From NCBI GenBank assembly GCA_002633005.1, contig NMRA01000078.1, forward strand, positions 109,425 to 173,424: a DNA stretch of 64,000 nucleotides, given 5' to 3'. Below are positions 35,227 through 48,736 of the stretch, one piece after another. The position numbers and the translations under genes were made by a program. The notes below the pieces were generated by a model. It was not told the origin of the DNA. It made no database searches and saw nothing but the letters and a program-made list of their open reading frames with translations. Position 1 is the first letter of the stretch; every line of letters begins with the position of its first letter. The stretch is from Phoronis australis. Its lineage: Eukaryota; Phoronida; Phoronidae.

Positions 35227-35231
35227 AATGC

Positions 35232-37631
35232 AGGGCTCCACGCTATTAAAATTGCCAGGGCCGAGGCGACCTAGCCAAATTCCTAGGTCTCATTTTCGAA
35301 ATCTAGCTCGCATTCATAAATGCCAGGTCACAAAATTTTCCCGCCATTTTACGTGCCAAATTAGATTTTTTAGATCACCAAAAAATGTTTAAGATTATGC
35401 GCTTACCTGCAGCGTTAAATACTCACAAATTTCAGATCGCAAAATTGACTTCATTCATGCAGGTATGGCGTTACTGTTCTTCACAATGGCCATTGAAAGG
35501 CTCTAGAGCGCAAAGCAAGTTGCTGACGTGAAAGTTGAATCAGTGCTCTTTAACTGACACGTACATTCGAGTAGCTAAGTTGGCGATGTGAAAAGCGAGA
35601 AAATGCCCGTTGAAAAAGTATCTAGGATTTTGGTGGGTTTGACCTGCAACTGGCTGTCATCAAAGTCGTTAAAGATTCAAACTAACTCGGGGTGCAAATT
35701 CCCTCCACTTTTTGTTCGCAGCCCAAATTTTGCAACTTGACGTTTGAAAAACATCAGTCGAAAAATAATCCCTGAAACGATGCCCTAACCGAATGACCTA
35801 TTTGGATGTGTGGGAACAATTCAGTGCAAATTTCACATCAAAAATGTGGTGCTTATGCTGTTTACGTACTCAACAATTAGTTTTCCATGAAATGAATATA
35901 GCCTCGAAATAATTCCCGACTCCCTCCGTGCGGGTTTCCATTGGGTAATGGCAAATTTGCCCCTCAATACCTTCCAAGTACGAGAAAAATAGGTCAGTCA
36001 CAAAGCAACACTAGTGTTAACTTTTTTCGGAGCTATAAAACAAAGCCGAAATTTAGTTTTTACATATTGAGAAAAGACGTTTTTTGAAAACTGAATTTGT
36101 TGTGTAAAATGAGAGTGATACACCATATAGGCTGCGTGTCAATTTTAAACCACACGCGTTCGTTTGTAGTGCGCTATGATGAGCCTTAGCCTGAACTGTG
36201 GGCGCTTAATTGGAAATTCTCAAAAGTTGAGGGGGAACGCTTAGTAGATCAGTGAGTGCTTATTATGAAACACTTCAAAAGGTAGTGAGTAGGCTTGTGC
36301 GTGAGCATAGTCGTTAACCTGAGTGTTTGCGGTAATAAGATATTAAAAGACTGCAATGGTAAGAAACGTTATATTAATACGATTTTGCGAGGCAAACTCC
36401 ATCTAGGGGTGATTTTCTCTATATCGTTACCACCTACACTGTACCCTTTTTAGCCACCCGGAATAATTTTGTTTTTAATTGCCTGCTTCAGCCGGAACAA
36501 GATTGTTTCTATTGGAGTCTTAATAGTTTACGGCGACGGTGGTCCGGGGAGCGAAAAGTTGGCAGCTGGTGTATGAAGAGATTGAAGAATAAAAAGTTCG
36601 CTAACCACAATTTTGCGTCTAGTATCCGTTTAGTTGCAGTAGCTGGCTACGGTCATAGGAGGGTTTAGGGAACCTCGACCTCGGGGAAACATGGGGACAG
36701 GAAAATATCAGTTCTGGGTTATATCGGTCCCGTAGAATATCGTAAGGCATCGGGTCTTTTATAACCGCCGGGAATCTATGACTTCATTTTCAAATAAACC
36801 ATTGGCACCTGAGTGCTTAACTGAGCCAAGCCGGTATACTCCTTCATTTAGGACTGTCGCTGTTCTCTTTTGATGTGCAGCTTTGAAGTGGTGCGCACGC
36901 GTGAGTTCACGCACTTGAATCGCTGGAGTAGGCCTACACTTTACCTTGGTAACGTGTGAAGGACAAATCATATTTTGCGCTCATAGCCCCAGAAAACAAG
37001 GGTTTGAGAATTTCTTGGCAACTGAAAGTAAAGACGTGGCCGTCGTTTGGCGATTAATAGGGTTGTTATTTTCACTTTGGCTGTCTTATGTGATTCTAAC
37101 GAGACACACATGTCTAAGTCACGATTTTCTGCTGTGACTGCTTGGGCGCTAAAAACGGGACCGACCAGTTCCGCAGTGCGATATCAGGGATTGTCGTGGA
37201 TATTTGGTACATGAAATAAGGAAATCTTACGCGAAAAATAAACATTTGTCCACCACTAAGTTTGGTAAGTTGATCACTTAATTCACTGTCACCTGTGGCT
37301 TCAGTGACTGTTTGTTTCTGCAATATCTTATGGTAATCATGATGACTAGCGTCTGAAAATAAAAATTCATGAACGTTAAATTGGGACTTTTCTCTCTTGT
37401 TCTTTCTTTCATGTCAGTCTTTAGAACTCTGTCATTTGAATAGTGTGTAATAGATGGCACTACTAGTGTCCAGTAACTTGAAGAACTCCATGTTGGCTTA
37501 TACAGTGAGTTTGATTTAGATTCTTTGCTTGTCTGTCATCCGTTCCTTGGCTTGCGTGCTTCTTTCCACTCCTTGAGTGGGGTTGTGTGGTCAGAAATAC
37601 TAAACCTGGCAGTTGTAACTGATACTAGTAG
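35232..37631. other. No gene recognised
   Basis: May begin with a hAT-like terminus (CAGGGCTCCACGC, 35231) whose partner is not visible. No splice-supported exon seen. Confidence 0.4.
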
Positions 37632-37708
37632 GGGTCCTGGAGTTTGAGAACCAGTTTGATACGTGTTATTTAGTGGAGAAAACTGGTTCTCAAAATGTAG
37701 GATCTCCT
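37632..37708. repeat. Palindromic hairpin repeat, copy 1
   Basis: TTTGAGAACCAGTTT (37643-37657) and its exact inverse (37680-37694) enclose a 22-nt loop. Weaker pairing extends outward (GGGGTCCT with AGGATCTCCT). A homologous hairpin is at 53488-53541. Confidence 0.8.
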
Positions 37709-39480
37709 GTAGGTGACTGCATGTTACCCCAAAGTGGCCAAGGGAGCAATTGGTGAAGTAGGCAACAATATTAACCAAATTATGAAAACTCTATATGAGA
37801 GGATCTGACCAGTTTTTTCATATCATTAGCGGTAGGCATCTGCACAGTATTTGTTACAGTTAGAAAACTGCTGTATCACTTTGTATCTATCATGTGATTT
37901 TCATTAGCAGTCTTATCTTCGCAAACATTCTCACCATGAAGTAGCTGATATTTATGTTTTGATATTTTAAGTTCTGCTGCGATTGCTCAGTGATCATTTT
38001 TACATGGTTTCTCAAATACTTTTGTATCTAGGAAGGAATGACTGTTGTGGATTCTGACTACTCTTGCCCCACCTAGTGACCATGTTTGAAAAAGTGCATT
38101 CTTTTTTGCTTTGAGATTGGGATGTACCAGTTAAGTAGATGTTGCTCTAGTCTGGAGCAGGTCCAGAGGATACAAACCTTTTTCTCTACCCTTTTCGGCG
38201 TGTTGTAGTGGGGGGGATAATAAGTGTCCCCCCCATGACTTTGCATCGTCAGACCTCCTTTGGCCTTGCTGGTGTCTTCCTATGGGGGTTCGAATTTGTA
38301 TACATGTAACTGACACATCACCTCATTCACAAATGCACAGTTGTCTTATACATACAAATGTTCAGCCAGCGTGGTTGGTGATGCCTGTCCAAGTGCCTAA
38401 CAGGTGGCCCTGAGAGCAGTACGTTGTAGACCGGGATGAATTTTAAAATCGTTAGACGTCAAAAAAAGAATATTGTAATCTATCTGGATCTTCCAAGAAA
38501 AGTGCTATTACAGTGTGATGAGGACACTTGCAATCTCAGTCTACACCAATGTACTGTGTGCGGCGCCATCTGTTAGGGACTGAGGAAGGCACCAGCAGTC
38601 ACATACACTGAAAATTTCTGTAAGGTAATTATCAATTTCTTGGATGGAAAAAATGAAGTTTGTCATGTCAGTTATACTTTTCTATACTGATGTTCAAGTT
38701 GTTTGGAGATTGTGTAGGTACATTTCTACCTGTGTGTGTAGGCACTGCCTAAGCCTCCATGTACCCACCATGCACTATTGTTGTGAAATGTGGGTCACAT
38801 GTTTTTCAGCACTATTCTGCTTCCATTTGCAGTAAACTCTCATGGGCGAAAAGAATTTCTGCGTGTCCTTTTCTATTTGTGAAAGGCTTCTAAAATTGTT
38901 TTGGGGCAATTCCGTGAAAAGGTCGACTTCGACACAAAAAATTAAAATTCTGGCTACACCAACATTTTTGGTCTCGTCTGAAAGCCCTCTCTCTCTAGTT
39001 TCAAGACCCATATTTGACTATCCTATAACTTTCAATTTTTTGCTGAAATGGACCCATTTTTGGGGGTCACTTGACCCTAAAAAATTAGCTCGATTTTCAT
39101 GTGTGTTGCTAATTGTTGTCATAAAAAAGCTAATTATGGGGTTTTCACTATACTATCACTTAACTGCCATTGTGTCCTAATTGTAGTCGAGATTTTACTG
39201 CTACAGTTGTGTAACATGACACCAGGTGGCACCTGTTTACTTGAGGTGAAACTGAGGTTCCAAGTTAGGAAAGCTTGTGTAATATTAGCCAGTCAGCTAA
39301 CTGTGTATGACAGAATGATTGGTAACAAATTTAAACGAAGCCCCAAGCTCGCTTTTTCAGGCTAATTGACTTGCACTCCCTACAGTGCGTAACTTCTTGC
39401 AGTTTCAACATTCAAAGGACACCTGCATTGGCTGTTAATAGGCATATGCAATGCACATTTTGCGTAACCATCAGAAAAAT
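37709..39480. other. No gene recognised
   Basis: A small G-run/C-run hairpin lies near 38211-38236 (GGGGGGGATAATAAGTGTCC, followed by C-run). Frames are uninformative. Confidence 0.4.
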
Positions 39481-39484
39481 GTAG

Positions 39485-40137
39485 TGTAACGGGAATCGAT
39501 GGAGCGACCAGCACCGATCTACCTAGTTTCTAAAATGTCGACTGTTCGTAGCCGATAAAAATATTTGCAGCGTTGTGTACTTTTTCACTCGTTCGAATCG
39601 CATACGAGAGAACCCTGGTGACAACTTATAGAGAGTGAAACAAGAGAGAAGTAGATAAATATACTGAATTTTATTATGCAATATATATGAAACACAGTTC
39701 TACAAACTTACAACTCATCGCTAACTTCCGTCAACATCGCAGCTTTAACTTTTAGCCTGCAAAGAATTTATAAACAAGAAGAATTCGCTAAAAACGTCAA
39801 AGTCCAAATTTAAAAGGTCCAAACAGTTAGGTTGTTTGGTTGGGATTCCTTGCGGATAGAGTCCAGACCCGGCAAAATCCGAAGTTTTAGCGAGAGGGGC
39901 CCATTTTTATAGGCGTATTCGCACCGCGAATGTTCCAAATTACGCTAAAATAGGGGTTTCAAGATAAATGTGAAAACCAATCAGAATAGAACTAAAAATT
40001 TCGTCATCGGAAGTTCCATATAAGGAATTGACCATCTTACACCCCTTTACAATATAATAACACACTCCAGCTTCTGAAACTAAACTGACGACTCGTCCTC
40101 ACTCACGGCTCCACCAATAGACGGCGCTCCCGTCACA
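39485..40137. mobile_element. Solo LTR of an LTR retrotransposon
   Basis: Begins TGTAACGGGA and ends TCCCGTCACA, an imperfect inverted repeat with TG...CA ends. It is flanked by the 4-bp direct repeat GTAG (39481-39484, 40138-40141). At 653 bp it has typical LTR length, with AT-rich TATA-like stretches inside. There is no adjacent primer-binding site, polypurine tract or gag/pol sequence, so this is a solo LTR. A 4-bp TSD fits Gypsy or BEL; strand is undetermined. Confidence 0.7.
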
Positions 40138-40141
40138 GTAG

Positions 40142-43100
40142 AAACAAGAGATGAAGGTAGTAATTGTCAAGAATAAAATAGAAATTTTTGAAACTCATTC
40201 TGCTGCAAGTGACATGATTGGGAAGATTCCAATATTACATGGTATTTATGATTTACTAAGACTGAAAAAATGTTAGAACTATTGGTAGCATTTTCTATAT
40301 TATTATTCTTAAATTAAAGAAACATTAAATCTGTCCTGCTGGACTATGATTTTGACTAACAATCCTTAAAGATGTGTTTGCATGCTCCTAACTATGTTAA
40401 CGTATATAGCAAGAGCTAAACGGCAATGCAATTTGAACATTATCTACGCTAAACAAAGTGCAGTTGTATTCACTGACAACTTGTTAATGTGAAAACAAAA
40501 AATTTTGCAAATAGGTGACCTTTGCACTAATGACATACCTTGTGGACTCATATAGCCCGCGCCATATTGTGTCCTAAATTGGTGCATTTTTACTGTAGAC
40601 TTCAGAGGGCTTGTGTCTTGACCTCATTTCATTCAGGATGTCAAGGGTCATCTGAAAGACGTAACCTCACTGACTTTTCAACTTGCCCCATTGTTTCAAA
40701 TTAAGATACCATTCAACCGTAAATAAAATTGAGACTTCGTTTCGGAACCTGAAGTCTCTTTCAGTAAAAAATTTTCTGTTTGGGACAATCTCTAAACTTC
40801 GCGATACTGAAAGTCTAAGCAAAATTGAATTTTTTGGTTCTGAAAATTAGAACACGGTTGATTTTGAAATTCATATTTCTCAGGTACGTTGCACGTTATG
40901 TATCAACTGAGTCTGAAAGTAGACTTGACACTAAATCGTGGAAAATAACCACCAGCACAATGTTTGCTTGTGTCCCCATATTGTGTAACAGCAGGTGAAT
41001 CATCCTTTGTCGTTGATTGTAATTCTTGAATTTGGAATGGCCGTTGTTGCTCATTTCTAAAATTATGTGTGAACTCTGACCTTGAGCAAAATGATTTTAA
41101 TTAAAATTTTTTACTGTTCCACACTACAAAATGTTTACCGTAACTTGTTTTTAATCTCAGAATTTGTCGTTCCTGGCTAGTGAGTGGTTTCTTCAGTGAA
41201 ACTGGCTTCAAATGTTGTGTTACTAGAATAGAATGGAACGGAATATCTTAATTGCAGACTCACTGTTCAATATCAAATACTGTATGTACATATGTGCGGG
41301 CATTCATGTGTCTCCCTCATGTTCTGAATAGATATCAGTACTTTTTCCATTCATTAATTCTCCTCATGTAGGCTTTGTTAGTTGTGGTGATTGTTATGGA
41401 TATTTAACACTAGATTTTTCACTGACAATACCAAGTGAAGATCCCTTTTGAAACCAAAGGACCCTACGTTGATGTGGTAAGCGTACAACCGTTTCGTCCA
41501 TATCTCACCCACTTGATTCATTTGGAGGACTTTTCACCTGAGGGAAAGTTGGGACATACATGTGTATAGTTGAAGTGATTTTACATGAGTGTTAACTCAG
41601 CTACAGGTTTGTGAAATAGTTTTAACAGCTTATTGAGATGTGCTTAACATGGTAGGTTAGCAACAATTATGAAATAATTTGATGAAACATTCAATGTTTT
41701 CACTGAGATTGATGTATTACGTTGACGTTATATGTACCCTTACAAGCCAGTGTTTGTGTTCAGAATAGCTATGAAAATGTAAAATTTACTTTCGAGCTAG
41801 TACAAGCACACTTTCTCCTCTCTTCAAATAGAAAACTTTCAGAATTTTAAATCTCAGTCTTCAGTTGATGAGGTTTGCATGACCATGATTTTTGACTTGG
41901 ATGTCAAAATTGCTGTTAAAGGTTTTTATTAATTTATTTATATTTCATAAAACAAAAATGAAAATTAAACTTAAAAATTTTTTCAAGATTTAATTCCAAT
42001 ATTATTAGTGTCTGATGCAAAAGAGAAACATTTTGAAAATGTTTCTTAATAATACTTTGAAGTCACAAACTGTGCGTGTTGCGTTGTTGTCAGTTTCCTC
42101 TGAATCTGATCAGCCAAATGTCTGAAAAAGGATCGCGTAAAATTGACTGAAGTCTGGCATTTTGCCTGCATAAACTGATGCATATATCTTGAATATCTTC
42201 CCTCAGCGCCATCCAACCTGCAGAACTTCTTATGCCTTATTTGCTCATCCATTTTCATAGGCAAAATTTTTCACTAGGAATACGAGTGATGGCATATTTG
42301 CTCTGTCTTATTTCCAGATTTGGGCTCGTAAAAAGCGGCGACCAAAACAAAAACACTAAAGGTATATTTGGCACCCATTCGAGTGAGGTCAATTTCCTAC
42401 TTGTGTTTTATTTTTCCACTCAAGTTTCGATCGTTTACTCACCTATAATGAACCCTGATTTTCAATAATATGCACACCTTCCCTTATGACTTTGGGATCA
42501 GTGTCTACTCACTCTGAGGACTGTTCACTGCTGGAAAAGTCATACCTAAGCATCTGCCCAATACAAACTCCTATTAGTTGTTTAAACTTTATAATAATCG
42601 TACACAAAAAGTGCTTAAACCATCGCATGGTTCTTGTACCTTTGGCTCAAACCATTTTCCCGATGGCGCCCTACTGAATGTATAGGAGTCTTGGTATGAA
42701 ACGCCAACATGTTCTTTTGAGAATGGAGACAGTTGCACTCGTTTATATGAGTGCAATATAATCATAGCTGTACAATGCAAATCGTTGATGGAACACGCCC
42801 AGATTTAGAACATTGGCGGAACAACCTAATGTGTTCATTTCAGAATGCATGTATTGCGTTAATTTGTTCATACTGAATTATATATATGCATGAAGTGCCT
42901 TAGTTTCAATTGTAGTCACAACACTGCATGGATGAATCTGTAAGTCCCCATTGCTGATGTTCGCACTTGGGTACCCGTGGTGCACGTGTGCGGCGATGAA
43001 ATGCATTGTGCTTGCCGTATAAACGAGTGCAATGCACTCATCCTCAAGAGAACACACTGTCCTTCCTGGTTGGCTGTGGTTCGATCCACCCTTATATTGG

Positions 43101-44317
43101 TTAATTGTAGCAATAAACGGGTTGTTTTTGAAAGTTGTTTTTATTGCATACACTATCAATATTTTCTTCTAACAAGAGGTGTCAAGTGTAGCTTATAGCC
43201 TATATAAGCCAACATCATTGAGTTGGGTAAATGTCCTCACATACACAAACAATCGTTATCAAGACCCCATGCAGTGGTGGTGGCCCAGTAGTGACATAAC
43301 TGAAAAGTGAGATAAGCATGCCGGTTTGGGGCACCTGGGATTTGGGACAATTCATTAGTGAATGGGAATCCATACCTGCTTAGGGGCTATCAGCTGACGA
43401 ACTAATCCATCCTGACCAGAGTATAGGAGTTAAATCTTGCGTGACTGGTTGTGGTCCTGCGATTGACCCCTTTGTTGCATTACTGAAGGGCTTTAAGTTC
43501 ATAGGATGCGTTCTTTGTAGCTGAGTTTGCATGGTTTATTGTTGACTTGCTCACAGCAAATAATCGTTTTTACTATCGTATGCTTGGTGGATATTTCACT
43601 GGTGGGGATGACTAACGTCAAACCATAAGGAGAACTGCGGTGAGAATTTGGGTTCGCATAAAATTTGGATGATATACAATCGAACCTAGTTATGTATCCT
43701 GTTTAAAAGGTTAATTAGCATCAATATTTAATGTACAAGTAACAAGCTTCTAAGGCCGGATTCTGTATAATGTTTGTATGTCTACCCCAGTTTCAACAAA
43801 CGAACGTTATGGTGTACAGATTTTGATGGTCCCTTGTTATATGTTGTAGCGAGGTTAGACTGTAGCAGGTTTTTTGATAAGCTAAATCAAACAACACAGT
43901 GTTAAAAAGGAGTTCTGATAAGTGTATAGCTTGTAATGTCAAAAAGGGGGCTGTGGTGAGTGTTTACAATACGGGGAGTTGACTTGACCAGTTCACAGTG
44001 TGAAAGTGGAACTTTATTTGATTGTTGCTGATAGGGGAGGAATGTCACTATTTGCCCACCATCCAAACATGATTTACCCATAGGTCATGGGATGTCATTT
44101 ATATACACTGCCACTAGAGATGTGTTGCCACGACTTGGCTGATGAAAGTTGTGGATTATCTCTCACCTCTATTTGGGGGGTCGGTCAATTTACGCCTCGC
44201 ACCTGGGAACCAAATCGTCTTATCTGGATAATCAGGGTTGGGGCCTTAATACATAGTGGTGTCGCCCCACACATGTGAACTGTAACCTGAATAATTAAGC
44301 ATTTTATTTGTGTACAG
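40142..44317. other. No gene recognised
   Basis: AT-rich sequence with no splice-supported frame and no repeat recognised by eye. Confidence 0.4.
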
Positions 44318-44408
44318 GTGAAGATGGGCTATTTTATCAGACGTAAGACGGAAGACGAGAGATAGTTCGCTACACACGTCTTTGACACCAGTCCAGCAGT
44401 TTTGACAG
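44318..44408 (+). other. Possible non-coding exon (5' UTR?)
   Basis: TTGTGTACAG precedes a 91-nt, CpG-containing stretch that ends TTTTGACAG before GTAGGA. Stops occur in the frame opened by the internal ATG. If real, it would be a 5' UTR exon upstream of the SLC26 gene, which itself begins with an acceptor 2 nt before its ATG. A second candidate donor (AACACTGC before GTAAGTAA) is near 45326. Confidence 0.15.
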
Positions 44409-46409
44409 GTAGGATTTTTAATTGTCTTTAGTTCAATGTTCACTTCTTACTTTTCTGATCAAGTTAATTGCAAAATTACTTAATTTAAAAAAATGGTTTA
44501 AAAACTTTCACAAAAAATTTGCTGTTTGATAAACATCTTTCCTCGGTGAAGTGTTCAATTCTTGCTTTTCAAGTTTTCTTTACATTAACTTCCTGTTAAA
44601 ACTGCCATATCATTGTGTTCTTAATCCTTTGCTTGAAGTTGAATTAGTTGGAATAAGGTGCCTTAGAGACTGCTTCTGGTGTTGGATCTACACAGCTGAC
44701 TTGTAGAATTTATGGGCTTTGAAATAATAACAAATGTAGGTCTCAAGCCTTGAGATCATTTTATTCTAAGGAAGGGACTAGACAAGAACAACTGCAGGTG
44801 GTAATTGACAGGTAGCCAGGATTTATATTGAATAACGTGTTGGAAATACACCGTACTTTTATGACTGACCTTTTAACTACCAGAGTGCATGCTCGTCGAA
44901 ATCATTTTGAAGTAAAAATGTTGCATTTTACTATTTAATTAATTTTGGAGTGCTTAACTAGGATTAGTTAATTCTGAGTAAAGTGTGATTATCGAAATTC
45001 CCAAAACGAGCGGAAAATTGATCACGTGATCTTATGTTGCAAAAAGCCAAGAATTTGTCAGGTGTTGTCTATAATATTCTGTTCTTTGATACATGTCAGT
45101 CGCAATACATACATTCCTCCGTTAAAATTCTCCATTTTTATCTTCGTTTTCGAAATCTTTCCAACGATGAAGTTTTTTCTTTTACCTACAGTGTGTATTG
45201 ATCCAAAATGTTCTCACGTACTGTCTGATTCGTCGGACGTGTCAGACGATCAGATGAGTCAATCATGGGCAAACAGGGGAGATAAGTCTTGTTTATTTGC
45301 AGTGTGGACACCGTTACAACACTGCGTAAGTAAAATTATTTTTAAAAATCTAAACGTTTACGAGCAACATCTGGCCAAAGTTAAACTGTCTCTATTAAAT
45401 TCTTAATCGAAGTGCGGTGGAACATTGCTGTTGCTTTTCTATCTTAAATTGTTGCCAAATGAGCTGGGAACTCAAGTTACAGATAGTGTGTACGTGTAAC
45501 ATTTTCGAATTTGTAATTTTGTGATTGTCCAATCCTAATAAACTCTGAAACGTGTTTTTGACTCAGTGATGGCTTCGACATTCTTGTAGGTAACGGAAAT
45601 ACAATCAAGAGTATTATGAGACCGATTTTATGGGAGTGAAATTGCTAATTTGATTTTTGTTTTTTAGCCAACTAAGCTGAGCGATATGGAAGTTTTGAGG
45701 GTATCAATGTGTTCATTTCTTGCTATGAATATTTTCAGCAAGAAGTGTTTCACTCCATTTCGTCCCAAAATCGCTGTTACGTCGTTACCATTTTAGGATT
45801 CGTGGAAAGCTCTTTAAGTGAAATCTGGTGCAAAATGTTGCACAAACAGCCATTGAAGTTTGAAGTGTTTGTTTTTAACCACAATCATAAACATTACATT
45901 GTGACATTCTGACCCCGAGCTTAATCCCAAAGAATGTGCCTGTATACACTGAAACAAAACCATTGTTTCACAAGCTTGTCATATTTTCCGGTTTTGGTAT
46001 GTGCACTGAAGTATGGAGTTCTGTTTCACAAGTGAAGAAAACATTATTAGTAAGCAGAAAATAGTAGATTGGACGCACTGATGACGGGTCATTTATGGTG
46101 TTGTTTTATACCCTAGTGTCATCTTGTAAACATTCACTGGACTCGCATACAGTAAATAGTTTGCGAGTAGGAATTTAAAAGAAACGAAAGACTGTTATTT
46201 AAAGTCATTAGCACGTTATGTCAACTCATCAATGATCCTAACTGTAACTTAGTAGACACTTAAATCTTAGATAGTCAAGTTGATGAATTGTTGTCCTTGT
46301 CAATCCTAAAAGAGCAATGTTGAAAACTCACTATAATCTATTAACTGGGCAAGCTGAACTAACGCTGTGGCATTGTGGGAATTTTTGAATCACATGATCC
46401 ACTTTGTGG
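44409..46409. other. No gene recognised
   Basis: A 126-codon plus frame at 45026-45406 lacks motifs. The CpG-richer part 45215-45330 ends at a good GTAAGT donor and could be a leader exon, but nothing shows what it would encode. Confidence 0.35.
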
Positions 46410-46415
46410 CATAAC

Positions 46416-46977
46416 CAAGGCTTGGAATTTTCCGCGGAAACGCGGATTTCCGCTTTTTTTCAAAATGTTCTGTCCTCGCATTTTATTATATTTCCGCGTA
46501 AAAAAAAATCGGATTTGATATAAAATTTCCGCGGCAAATTCCTTTCTTATCGCGCCGTTGCCGACGACGTTCACCTCGAAAAGCGGAAGCTGCTATTTAT
46601 GTTTCGGAGGAACGTAAATTATCAACATTGCCGGCGCATCTGGGATAGCATGGTGGGATTTTCAATGGCGTCTCGCGTGACTGTAAACCGCGTTTTTTTT
46701 TAATGTTTATTACGAAATCTTCAGAATACAATGAATATACATAACCCCGCGGTGACAAATACTACGGCTCTGCAGCCAAAAATGTGTGGGGATGGGAGTG
46801 GACAGACGAGATAAAAAGACGCAGACGCATGCTACTGATGGTGGTGACCCTTTTTTTTAGTGCTCCCGAATTTTGTCGGCGAAAGGTTCACATCGACTAT
46901 TTCAAGGCTAGGTAGCGCGCATGTTTTGGGGCCATAAAAGTTTCTGCGTTTTTTGTCATTGGTCATTCCAAGCCCTG
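46416..46977. mobile_element. CAGGGCTTGG-family MITE, copy 5 (long form)
   Basis: 562 bp, inverted relative to copy 3. Starts CAAGGCTTGGAATTTTCC and ends GGTCATTCCAAGCCCTG. The 6-bp TSD CATAAC is perfect (46410-46415, 46978-46983). It is longer than copy 3 because of at least two insertions, one of them a poly(A)-tailed fragment at 46693-46747. Confidence 0.88.
46693..46747 (-). mobile_element. Nested short poly(A)-tailed retro-insertion
   Basis: Absent from copy 3 of the host MITE. On the minus strand it ends TTCGTAATAAACATT followed by about 10 A, that is, a poly(A) signal plus tail. It is flanked by the 5-bp repeat CCGCG (46688-46692, 46748-46752). This fits a severely 5'-truncated LINE-mediated insertion. 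Confidence 0.6.
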
Positions 46978-46983
46978 CATAAC

Positions 46984-48384
46984 AAGGAAGTGTCTGCGCA
47001 GGGGAGTTAATTACTGTATAATGTGTGACCAGATATGTTTGGGGCAAAATGAGACAGTGATACAAGTTGTGGTCTCCTTGTTTTTGCCGTTTTTTTTGTT
47101 ACTTTGAATTGTTTGAACGAGATTATTTGAGCTTTTGCAAGTTGTTTCCACGAAAACATTGTACAAACTGACATTTGTTTGCCAATATTTCTGACTTTTC
47201 TGGAGCCACTGATTAAATTTTCTGTGATAATTGTTAGAGCATGGAAGGTTCAGCAGCTTTTATGGAATTATTCTCCATTTTTACTGACACATGCTTTTAT
47301 GAATATGATTGAAGTGCTTATTTGCTTAATACAATTTATTTATTCTTGCCTCGTTTAATAATGGGTTACTATAGTTACAAAAGATTCCAGTTTGTTTGTT
47401 GTCTTTTGAAATATTTGCCAATTACCAAATAATGAAACACTATATTTTCAAATCACATGAACATATGTGCTTGAAAATGATAATCGAACATCAAACTAAT
47501 TCTTGTCATCTTGGTTTGAAAAAAATGACCTTCACTTCTGTTATCAGGAATAATGTAACGTAAATTCTCTCAGACTTTTAATTACTGACCCAATTTAAAA
47601 AATGATGACGTCGACATTCAGTGATAGTCAGTTATTATAAACTACAGAGCATCATTTTTTGTCTACGGTAAAAATTCTGTTTTGGACACTATACAGTGGA
47701 CAGTAGAATTAGTTCTGTTAAATTTCTCAAGAAAAATTACTAAAATTTTTCCTTGTGAGCATGGCTTGTAGGCGGGTATAGCTGTCACCACATATCTGTT
47801 GCCACTCACATTTGGATCAAAATGAAGAATTTTTACCATTTGATTCCGTGGTCATCGAGAATTTTAAAATAATAAAAATCAATGATTTCATAGGTTGACA
47901 GTTGAAGAACTGTGGCCCTTTTTGTTCAGATACTACGATTTGGTGATTGAAAGTTAAGGTACGGTAGTTCAGTTGGGAGGAAGATATTTTACCAGTCTGG
48001 GGGATTTCCCCTTCTAATGCTGAATCCTTGAAGCAGTACCCTGGACAGGTTGTGTGCTGATAAGACAGCCGTTTTCCTGGTACGGCATTTTTTTCGGGGT
48101 ATATACGAGCACTCAGTAGCCAGGGGATTACGTTCATCTGCTTGATGTCTGTGAGATTACGCACGTTGATTTTTCAGTTATTTCACGTTTAAAATAATTG
48201 CCATAATTGTCAGTTTTAGAATTTTGGAAAGTTGATACTGAAAATTTATGAAGTGTTGTTTAATGAAACAGAATTTTCTTGATGTTTATTTTTGTTAAGA
48301 AATATGACGCAATGTAATTCTGTGTGTCAGCCATGTTGTTTGCTTAATAATTGAAAATTTGCTAGTAAAAGACTACATGTGAAA
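46984..48384. other. No gene recognised
   Basis: Minus frame 47817-48164 (115 codons) has no recognisable motif and no clear splice support. Nothing else seen. Confidence 0.4.
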
Positions 48385-48570
48385 TTCACCAAGCTTGAAT
48401 AATCTTTAATGGCACAATCAATCAAGCTGTAAAGTACCTATCCTTGTTCGGGCTCAGACAATATTAATCAAGCTTTAGCTACATCATTTGATTTGACTTT
48501 GTCCAATATTATTCAAGTTTAGCCAACCTTATTCAAACTAAGGACGTATTATTCAAGCTTAGCAAATATT
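48385..48570. repeat. Degenerate tandem repeat of TTATTCAAGCTTAGC
   Basis: About five imperfect units of roughly 28-38 bp built on AATATTATTCAAGCTTAGC. The array is interrupted by MITE copy 6, and a further unit (TAGCTTATTCAGGTTCC) follows it. Confidence 0.5.
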
Positions 48571-48736
48571 CAGGGCTTGGAATTTTCTTCTTTTAAGAGG
48601 ATTTCCTGTTTTTTGGTTACGATTTCCTCTTTTTTGATTTCCTGTTTTGTTTTTTTCAACGCTTTTTATCATAATTTTGATTTTATTCATGCAAAAATGT
48701 TTATTTCAGTTAAATTTTACAACACAAAAAACATTT
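48571..48736. mobile_element. CAGGGCTTGG-family MITE, copy 6 (truncated)
   Basis: Starts CAGGGCTTGGAATTTTCTTC and keeps the GAGGATTTCCT, TTCATGCAAAAATGTTTATT and TTACAACACAAAA landmarks. Homology then stops and no right terminus or TSD is found. Confidence 0.75.

Noticed and set aside
34929-35228. Long frames on both strands with 15-residue peptide repeats
   Set aside because: Produced by a 45-bp tandem repeat divisible by three; no start context, no flanking exon.
38842-39180. 112-codon plus frame
   Set aside because: No motif; unsupported by splice sites or homology.
47817-48164. 115-codon minus frame
   Set aside because: No recognisable domain and no convincing splice sites; kept only as a note.
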